Origin: Paulinella micropora
Taxonomy: Eukaryota > Cercozoa > Imbricatea > Euglyphida > Paulinellidae
NCBI GenBank assembly: GCA_019918135.1
Contig: WBZZ01002698.1
Location: forward strand, 1 to 29,386
Direction of reading: 5' to 3'
Length of the DNA stretch: 29,386 bases
The position numbers and the translations under genes were made by a program. Of the stretch, positions 23,744 to 29,386 are shown piece by piece (positions within the stretch are counted from its first letter, which is position 1; each line of letters opens with the position of its first letter). Below the pieces are notes generated by a model. That model saw only the letters and a list, made by a program, of their open reading frames with translations, had not been told where the DNA came from and searched no databases.

Positions 23744-25948
23744 CTAACGTTCCGCGCCAAAAACCGGGCCGGCGCAGTTCTCCTGCATTTTGCTGCAAAT
23801 TTGCCGCGAAAAATTCCACTGCCTGCCGGCGTAACCGTTCGGCTCTGGTCTCGCGAGGCAGCTGTTTGAGTGTGGCGGGATGACGTACGCGAGCTCGCCC
23901 TTCAGGCGGTTGAAGTCCTCCGCCAACCTAGCCCCTTGGTCCACGATGGCCTGCACGATCTTGAGCAGGTCGGGCTCCGTCAGGGACGGGACGCTGCGTG
24001 TTTGCACTTTCACAGAATCGTAGAACATCTGGGACTTGAGGTTCGAGACGGCCTCGGTGTTGTTGGCAAACATCAGTGAGTGGCCGAGCACCCGCGACAT
24101 GAAGATGGTGCGCGAGACTTGGCTGTGCTCGCCGTACAGCGCGTACGCGCAGTTGGCGTAGATGGCCCGGAGCTTGTGTGGGCTAGGGATGAGAAAATCC
24201 TTCGCTCGTTCGTAGTGCATCTGCGTGAGGTAGTCGAACGTGTTTGAAAACCCCGCTCCCTTCATGGCCGCGGTGACCTGGTCGTTAATGAGCGCTTGGC
24301 TAGGCGTGTCCGTCACTTTTTTCGACTCGGCGAGCGTGTTCATCCACGGCAGCGTCGAGACCTTCATCCGTTTGGCGGGCGGAGCCAAGGGCTGCTCGTC
24401 CTCCTGTGCTAAGATCTCTGCGCGGTGCGTAGTCCAGCTCAGGTAATCGCTCTTGGGCCTGTCCTTTTTCAGGAGCTTGTTCTCCTCGGGCGCCAGCCGC
24501 GAGCGGTGCCTGAAGTGGTTTTCGATCAGCCATCTCATGTGCTTCCAGATGCGCAGCACGCCGGCCGACGTGGCGGTAGGCAGTGCGATCGGCTTGCCTA
24601 TAAAGATCAGGTCCTGCAGATCGCTGTCGGCCGGGTCTGAATCGGGCGCGGCCCCCTTCTTGGCCGCCCTGTGCTGGACGACGTGCTTCTGCCGCCCGAT
24701 CTCCGAGAAGATGATATGTTCCTCTTCGTTCACGGGCAAGAACTCCGACCATTTCCAGAGCTCTATCTGCCGGCAGCCCAGAACCGCGAGCAGCAGGAAG
24801 CTCTGCAGGGCCCAGAGCGGGTAGCGCATCGTCGGCGCAAAGGGGCCGGTGTTGGTGCGCTTGGCCTCGGCCGATTCGAAACAGTCCGCTTCGGCTAGCA
24901 TGGCCTGGTACAGTTCGTCCAGGAACGCAAACCACGGGTCCGCGAGCAAGGTGTTCCGCTCAGTCATCTTCTTGACATTGACTTCGTTCGTCTGCCTGAC
25001 GGTGCGCTGGTTCAGCGTCCGGTCGCGGAAGAGGGACCCTTGCGTAAAGTGCTTGGCCACGAACTCCTTGCCCCAAGCGCACCGCGAGGGCTGTTTGGAG
25101 TTGTCTTTTTTCTTTATGTCCGCTTCCTTGTTGCTCGCGAGAATGAGCCACTGGGTCCTGAACTTCACGTACGCCTTGCTTCTCGTGTCGGAGTGCGGCT
25201 TGCACGCGTCCACCAGGTCGTTGATGAACGGCAGCCATTGTTCGACATCGCTGCGCAAGCGCAGCAGCTGGGTGCAGCAGTCCAGGAGACAGATCCAGAA
25301 GGGCTTCTTGGCCGCGCCCTTGACAGTGCAATACTGGTGGTTGGGGCCGAACACGTAAGTCCTGAAGGAACCGACGTCGTCGTGCCATTCATCGCGGTTC
25401 TCTATTCTGGCGGCGCTGTCCGGAAGCGTGAGCCAGGCATTCTCGTCCGAGGTCGCGATGACCTTGAAATCGACCATGGTCGCCTCCTTTGAAGACAGTA
25501 GCTTCTCGTCGTCTAGCCCCGTGCCGCGAAAAGTGTCGACCGCGTGCAGCACGCCGCTCTTCTCGGTGCCCTTGATGATAAACTCGCTCCATTTACCCCG
25601 GCGCGAGTTGATGACCGCCGCCAGCCGCTGCGAAGGCTGGTGCAGGGCAGGTTCGACGCCTAGCGAGACCAGGTGCACGCGGTCGAGGACTTCCTCGCGA
25701 TTGTCTTGGAGGTTCTTCAGCCCGCTTATGAAGCCCTCCCTGTAGGTTGACCACAACCACGGCTTATTAGCAAATTGCTTGTGCAAGGGCAGTCTCGCGA
25801 AGCTCGGCACCGGCTTCTTGCCTTCGCGGATTTCTTGCGGAGTTGTGTTATTAAAGGCGTCGATTTCCGCTTGGGACGGGCCTCCGGTGAAATCAACGAC
25901 CTCGCGCCCGTTCGGACCGGCACCAAACCTCCCGCTGCTGACCCACAT
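23744..25948 (-). CDS. Tyrosine recombinase of telomere-resolvase size
   Basis: This intact 734-aa protein carries the tyrosine recombinase catalytic set: R393 (LLAVLGCRQIEL), candidate Lys K421 (GRQKHVV), H591 and R594 (SPHKLRAIY), H623 (RVLGHS) and Y643 (MFYDSV). The spacing from H623 to Y643 is 20 residues, longer than the usual ~9. A long N-terminal domain (1-340) and an extra C-terminal ~90 residues give a size like protelomerases (TelN, TelK are ~630-640) rather than XerC-type integrases (~300). Integration/excision or Crypton-like activity remains possible. An AATCTTG element lies 29 nt upstream. The final residues after about 690 may be affected by an indel. Confidence 0.7.
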   Translation of the reverse strand: MWVSSGRFGAGPNGREVVDFTGGPSQAEIDAFNNTTPQEIREGKKPVPSFARLPLHKQFANKPWLWSTYREGFISGLKNLQDNREEVLDRVHLVSLGVEPALHQPSQRLAAVINSRRGKWSEFIIKGTEKSGVLHAVDTFRGTGLDDEKLLSSKEATMVDFKVIATSDENAWLTLPDSAARIENRDEWHDDVGSFRTYVFGPNHQYCTVKGAAKKPFWICLLDCCTQLLRLRSDVEQWLPFINDLVDACKPHSDTRSKAYVKFRTQWLILASNKEADIKKKDNSKQPSRCAWGKEFVAKHFTQGSLFRDRTLNQRTVRQTNEVNVKKMTERNTLLADPWFAFLDELYQAMLAEADCFESAEAKRTNTGPFAPTMRYPLWALQSFLLLAVLGCRQIELWKWSEFLPVNEEEHIIFSEIGRQKHVVQHRAAKKGAAPDSDPADSDLQDLIFIGKPIALPTATSAGVLRIWKHMRWLIENHFRHRSRLAPEENKLLKKDRPKSDYLSWTTHRAEILAQEDEQPLAPPAKRMKVSTLPWMNTLAESKKVTDTPSQALINDQVTAAMKGAGFSNTFDYLTQMHYERAKDFLIPSPHKLRAIYANCAYALYGEHSQVSRTIFMSRVLGHSLMFANNTEAVSNLKSQMFYDSVKVQTRSVPSLTEPDLLKIVQAIVDQGARLAEDFNRLKGELAYVIPPHSNSCLARPEPNGYAGRQWNFSRQICSKMQENCAGPVFGAER

Positions 25949-25959
25949 TCTTTGTTATT

Positions 25960-26804
25960 TTAATGATTAGGCAGTACAAGATTTGTTTTTTCAGCAACAG
26001 CCACAGCAATCACGGCCGGCGTCTTTTTCTTTTTTTTTCTTTTTCTTTTTTTCTTGGCGTGCGGGCCGGACAGAAGATGGCTCGCCAACGGCCGCGCGAG
26101 GCCGCTGCCGTTCAGTGAACCAGTCAAGGGGATGAAAGGCCAGCCTTGTTCTTCGCACACGAGCGCGAACATGGCGCTTTGTCTGTGCCTCGACTCGGCT
26201 TGTTTCAGCTCCGGCACCTGCGCCGCTAGCTCTTCTTCGTCCATCAACAGCAGGAAAGCCTCAGCAAGTCTGATAGTTGACGAAAACATCTCTCGCCCAC
26301 GCATAGCGCTGCTCTCAGCTTCTTCAGCACCTTGGGCCAGCAGGCGTCGACTTTTTGAAGAGGCGTTCCAACTCCTCTAGCGTTTCTTGCTCGGCTCCCG
26401 CCGGCTCCGCCGCAGCCTAACAGGTGGCACAGCTGGCTGGCCTTGTCGATGGTCAGGGGCCTAGCTTCTCCCTGCGCCAGATGTACGCGAGGCGAGCGGG
26501 CGTCGCGTCGTGTGCCCGCCACTTGTGGACAGGCGCCTCGCCTGTGCCAACAAGGCCGGGCTGACACACGACGCAGACTGATTCACACCTCGCAAGATTG
26601 AACGTCTCGCGAGTGATCTGGCGGAAACGGCTCAGGCGAGTGTAGCCGACATGTCTGGGAGCGTGTTGCTCTCTTACCATCTGTCCGTTCACTAGCCAGC
26701 ATTGCTGACGTGTACAGCTCGTGCTCTGTCTTGACTAGGCCACACTTCGAGCAGTACGTACCTGTGGTCGCGAGGCTGAAGGTCCAGACGTGTTCGCAGG
26801 ACAT
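25960..26804 (-). CDS. Zinc-ribbon protein split over several frames (TFIIB-like?)
   Basis: The gene starts at 26804 (MSCEHVWTFSLATTGTYCSKCG), with a Cys/His then Cys-x2-Cys ribbon as in TFIIB-type factors. Frames then change near 26680, 26465, 26380 and 26320. The continuing parts include S-R-F-R-Q-I-T-R-E-T-F-N-L-A-R-C, P-L-T-I-D-K-A-S-Q-L-C-H-L-L, and R-Q-S-A-M-F-A-L-V-C-E-E-Q-G-W-P-F-I-P, the last faintly like a cyclin-fold helix of TFIIB. It ends with a basic block (KKKRKRKKKKK). About 280 residues would result. The TFIIB link is weak; a zinc-ribbon transcription factor is the safe call. Confidence 0.4.
25977..25983 (-). promoter_or_regulatory. AATCTTG upstream element
   Basis: In gene direction AAAAAACAAATCTTGTACTG, 29 nt before the recombinase start and inside the end of the upstream gene. 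Confidence 0.5.
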
Positions 26805-26856
26805 AATATGACGGCAAGCAAACAGGTGCCAAGATCTGAACGCGGCGTTTAAAATT

Positions 26857-26863
26857 CAAGATT
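26857..26863 (-). promoter_or_regulatory. AATCTTG upstream element
   Basis: In gene direction TTTCAAATCTTGAATTTTAA, 53 nt before the zinc-ribbon gene start and close to the divergent zinc-finger gene at 26908. Confidence 0.45.
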
Positions 26864-26907
26864 TGAAACAAAGTGAAAGATGAAGAAAAGTCGAGGAGTC
26901 AGAAAAG

Positions 26908-27149
26908 ATGGAAGGCACTGAATCTTACAAGGGCAAGTGTCTGCACTGCTCGTACGGCTGCGCGCGGGACGACGGCAGGTGGTATGGCTTGCCATAGCAC
27001 ACGCGGCGAAGAGTTGTGCGTCTGGGGCCACTTCTGCACGGTGGGCTGCGCGGCTAAGTTCGCGGAATACGGTATGCCGAGACGCTGCGTTCGAGTTCAA
27101 TGGACCTGCTGCACTCGTTCCTGAGAGTTCAATCTACACAAGCAGCTAG
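26908..27149 (+). CDS. VLTF2/MYM-like zinc-finger protein, frameshifted
   Basis: The ATG at 26908 gives MEGTESYKGKCLHCSYGC and W-Y-G-L-P before a stop. A second frame continues R-G-E-E-L-C-V-W-G-H-F-C-T-V-G-C-A-A-K-F, and a third gives F-N-G-P-A-A-L-V-P-E-S-S to the stop at 27149. The C-x2-C ... G-L-P ... V-x-G-x-F-C-x-x-x-C-A pattern matches the FCS/MYM-type finger of VLTF2-like late transcription factors in nucleocytoviruses. About 80 residues are recognisable; later sequence is unclear. Two frameshifts are required. Confidence 0.45.
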
Positions 27150-27321
27150 TTCAGCCGGCGCCGCCACGACACGAGCTAGTAGACTACGGGGACCGCTAGA
27201 CATCTCGGCTTTCAGGGCCGTGGGCCGGGTTGTGAATTGGTACGTGCCAGTGCACAGAAAGGAAACACAGAAACATTTTATTAGCCAACTTTCGTGGCCG
27301 CAAGTACACGCTGAAGGAGGC
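27150..27321. other. Gap with no clear gene
   Basis: The 172-nt stretch lies between the 3' ends of two converging genes. Frames exist on both strands but none resembles a protein; it may hold the lost end of the zinc-finger gene. Confidence 0.4.
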
Positions 27322-28285
27322 TTAAGCGCCTGCCTGGGATTCGTCTCTCGTCCGCTTGAGCTTCTTCTTCTTGCGCTTGATCAGCTTGCGGCTCTCTTCG
27401 TCCTCGGCGGCGCTGTCGGCGGTCAAGGGAAGCGGCGCCAGCAGGGCAGAGCGGGGGCGTTCATTGGCGTCAGCCAGGACTGTGTACTTGAGCCAAGGAC
27501 CGCCGTCCCGCTTGAAGACGAGGTGCAGCACATTCTGTGTAACGCCGACCAGCACCCTGCCAGTCTTTTTCTCTTGGAAAGCGCACGATTTGAGTATCTT
27601 CTTGAGGATTTCCAGGGCGTAGACACACTCGCCGGCTTGGACGGGCGGTGTGACAGGTCCGAGCGCAGCAGCGAGTCCTTGTCCTCCGCGACCAGAGCGA
27701 TTCCGCCAAGGCTGGTGCGTGCCAGCCGGCCTGCGTCCACCGCCCGCAGCGAGGATTCCGTGCAGAGCCTGTCCACTTCCACAAACAGCCGGCAGTGCGA
27801 ATTGCTCTTCGAATGGTGCCTGATCACGGCGTTCAGCGCCGGGCCAGAGACTTCGACGAGGCGGTCGAGATTGGTCCACTCGGTAGTCGGCAGGAAGGCC
27901 GCTTCTTGGGACACGAGCAGCGAGGTCAGGTCGCTGTAGTGCTCGAACGATTTGGACTCGTTGTAGAATTTGACACACAGCTTGTTATCCACCGCGACTG
28001 ACAGTTCGAGTATCATGCCTCGCGGAAAGTAGAGAGCCAGCAGGACAGTTCCTTGAGGTCGACGCTGAACACGCACTTTGGGAACATCAGGTTGACATAG
28101 TCGCCGTTCGCGCCCGAGAAGGGCACCACGAACTGCGCGACGAGCCCGTCGGCCGCGCTGCAGAGCACGAGCTTGTCGACGGTCGCTTCGACCCTGGCCT
28201 CCAGCAACAGAGGCGACAGCGAGTCGAGCGCCCGGCGGAACGCGATGCCGTGCGACTTGGACCTCCAGAGAAAACGAGTCATCAT
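27322..28285 (-). CDS. PCNA-like sliding clamp, two frameshifts
   Basis: Three frames join, near 28015 and 27655, into ~320 residues. The first has F-R-R-A-L-D-S-L-S-P-L-L-L-E-A, S-A-A-D-G-L-V-A-Q-F-V and F-S-V-D-L-K-E-L-S-C-W-L, the layout of a PCNA first domain. The second has V-S-G-P-A-L-N-A-V-I-R-H-H, comparable to the second-domain helix. The third has Y-A-L-E-I-L-K-K-I-L-K-S-C and L-H-L-V-F-K ... L-K-Y-T-V-L-A, like the PCNA C-terminal helix and strands. A Lys/Arg tail (KRKKKKLKRTRDES) follows and is not typical. Clamps tether DNA polymerase to DNA, although no polymerase is in the window. Confidence 0.6.
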
Positions 28286-28414
28286 TTTTTGGAGGACACT
28301 GTTTCTTTTTTATGCCACCTTTTAATTAAAACTTTTAAATTGCGAGATTCGAAATTTAAGATTTAAAAGGGAAAGAAAAGCGTTCTGGCAAAAAGAGCCA
28401 TAAAATCGAAAAAA
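28286..28414. promoter_or_regulatory. Divergent AT-rich promoter region
   Basis: The spacer between the clamp and DUF5871-like genes has CCTTTTAATTAAAACTTTTA and GAGATTCGAAATTTAAGATT, the second containing AATCTTAAATTTCGAATCTC on the opposite strand, similar to the AATCTTG class, about 55 nt from the clamp start. Confidence 0.4.
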
Positions 28415-29115
28415 ATGTCGATCGTCACGGGCAACAACAAGCGAGGTCAGGGTGTTTGACACGGCGGCCGACCCGAAGAAGCTGCGCCTGTCGGAACCAA
28501 GGAGCGCCTACGGGAGCATCTTTTCGAACCTGTGCTATGTCGACAAGAGCCTCACGCTGGTTCTGCCAGCCATGCAGCTTGCCTGGGATCCGTCTGTGTA
28601 CGACCAAGGCAACAAGCGCTAAACACAACATTGACCTTGATTTCAAGCACGCGCAGACAGTACGGCGCGGTGCTGCAGGCCTACAAGTGATGCGAGCGAT
28701 TGACGACCGTGTGGCAGAGATCGTGGTTGAAAACCGCGACAAGATTGTTCCGACAATGAAGAGGGCGGGCCCGATGGCAAAGAGTGACGAGCAGGTCAAA
28801 TGCTGCTACCAGCCCTGTACGCGCCTGCGCACTTCGCAAAAGTCGACCGCGCCTGGGCGCCTCGTCTGACCGTCACCGTCACGGGCGCCGGTTCCTCGAG
28901 CGGGACACTAAGCACCTGCAAAAGGGCGACGTGGTGAAGTGTGTCATCCAAGCTACTGCGCTGTGCAGCAAGGACGAAAAAGTCACGCTTCTTGGCGCGT
29001 GCTGCAGATCCGGAAACAAGAAGAGGGCCTGCCCTATCCGGACCAGGACCTCTCGGAACGAGACGCGTTTGGAGTGTCTCTGTCAGGCGAAGAGAACGGC
29101 GTAGACGTTGAGTGA
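28415..29115 (+). CDS. DUF5871-like nucleocytovirus protein, about five frameshifts
   Basis: Starting at 28415 (MSIVTGNNKR) the protein can be followed through frames changing near 28442, 28619, 28805, 28905 and 28980. Key parts are A-W-D-P-S-V-Y-D-Q-G-N-K, N-I-D-L-D-F-K-H, L-Q-V-M-R-A-I-D-D-R-V-A-E, L-L-P-A-L-Y-A-P, L-Q-K-G-D-V-V-K-C-V-I-Q-A and A-S-W-R-V-L-Q-I-R-K. These match in order a protein family widespread in nucleocytoviruses (DUF5871-type, thought to bind single-stranded DNA), notably M-x-x-I-D, K-G-x-x-V-x-x-I-I-Q and S-W-K-V-x-Q. The end G-V-D-V-E lies at 29115. Function is from the family's assumed role. Confidence 0.6.
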
Positions 29116-29386
29116 CTGCGACTGGCACACGTAAGGACCGCGCAGCGCGGAGAGTTGCAGCTGGGCCTTCATCGGCACTTCCCAGACGGTCTTGAACAGT
29201 CGTTTGATGTCGTCCGGCACGGAAAGTTCCTGGACAGAGCCGTCGTTTCGCAGCAGTTGCTCTCTGACAGCAGGGGTTCAGAGCGCCCTTTGTTCGAGAG
29301 CTTTGACCAAGTGCCGGTTGAGTATAGCGTGCTCGCGGCCAGGGTCCTCCTGACCATGAGGTTGCTGTAGATTGGCTCAAAACTCT
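29083..29386 (-). CDS. nrdA: Ribonucleotide reductase large subunit, C-terminal part only
   Basis: The gene enters from beyond the right edge. Over three frames it reads S-F-E-P-I-Y-S-N-L-M-V-R-R-T-L-A, then H-A-I-L-N-R-H-L-V-K-A-L, then N-D-G-S-V-Q, D-I-K-R-L-F-K-T-V-W-E-V and S-Q-S-L-N-V-Y, all standard landmarks of class I large subunits. The catalytic half lies outside. After S-Q-S-L-N-V-Y the frame stops at 29083, about 100 residues short of a normal C-terminus, so the barrel end and C-terminal Cys pair are missing, or the end is lost to error. It overlaps the converging gene by about 33 nt. Confidence 0.75.

Noticed and set aside
24300..24935. A 211-aa frame inside the recombinase gene
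   Set aside because: It is Arg/Ala/Gly-rich in a shifted frame of an intact 734-aa gene with catalytic motifs.
28796..29380. A 194-aa leftward frame at the right end
   Set aside because: It mixes shadows of the DUF5871-like gene and the RNR large subunit; its own residues show no family features.
2..29386. Bacterial phage or prophage origin
   Set aside because: Fibre repeats look phage-like, but there are no ribosome-binding sites, portal, terminase or tail genes, while the capsid, ATPase, clamp and resolvase are of eukaryotic-virus type.

Overview
The window looks like 29.4 kb of the genome of a eukaryotic double-stranded DNA virus of the double-jelly-roll (Bamfordvirae) kind, most likely a polinton-like virus or a small relative of the nucleocytoplasmic large DNA viruses, with a protist or algal host. 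The case rests on a major capsid protein (MCP) with a W-F-E-R-I-E motif, a penton-like minor capsid protein with an N-terminal S-K-D-R-D / I-P-N-A-T-Y-N-I-N signature, an A32/FtsK-like packaging ATPase, a RuvC-type (poxvirus A22-like) resolvase, class I ribonucleotide reductase pieces, a PCNA-like clamp and a DUF5871-like nucleocytovirus protein. Genes are tightly packed on both strands, have no Shine-Dalgarno context, are separated by 20-100 nt AT-rich spacers, and no tRNA or rRNA is seen. No DNA or RNA polymerase gene lies in the window. Both edges cut through genes, so this is not a complete genome.

Layout. 1-931: end of a cysteine-peptidase-like gene. 940-2230: non-coding array of nine ~55-bp palindromes with polypurine/polypyrimidine tracts. 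2.36-5.78 kb: zinc-ribbon proteins, a 900-aa fibre-like protein and a small coiled coil. 5.78-7.89 kb: RNR small subunit, a 115-aa protein and a two-TM SLATT-like protein. 7.96-10.04 kb: divergent penton-like and lectin/fibre-like virion genes. 10.09-12.28 kb: resolvase, HMG/YABBY-like protein and a cysteine-repeat nuclease fusion. 12.3-21.0 kb: a leftward block that reads as the virion/morphogenesis module (MCP, small membrane proteins, unknown proteins, a very long coiled coil, WH2-type actin-binding repeats, a Lys-rich peptide). 21.0-23.5 kb: packaging ATPase, F-box protein, acidic protein. 23.7-25.9 kb: a 734-aa tyrosine recombinase of telomere-resolvase size. 26-29.4 kb: heavily frameshifted zinc-ribbon protein, VLTF2-like zinc finger, PCNA-like clamp, DUF5871-like protein and RNR large subunit.

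How the parts may work together. The capsid, ATPase and fibre genes build and fill an icosahedral particle. RNR, clamp, DUF5871-like protein and resolvase serve DNA synthesis and processing. The recombinase together with the palindrome array suggests a genome with recombinase-resolved (possibly hairpin) ends, or site-specific integration. WH2 repeats and an F-box suggest manipulation of host actin and ubiquitin systems. A short upstream element (AATCTTG read in the gene's direction) precedes several probable non-structural genes, whereas virion genes have A/T-tract spacers, hinting at two expression classes.

Quality note. Many genes, including the MCP and RNR, are broken by single-base frameshifts, far more densely after 26 kb. 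This could be indel-rich long-read assembly or real decay of an integrated copy; the sequence alone cannot decide.
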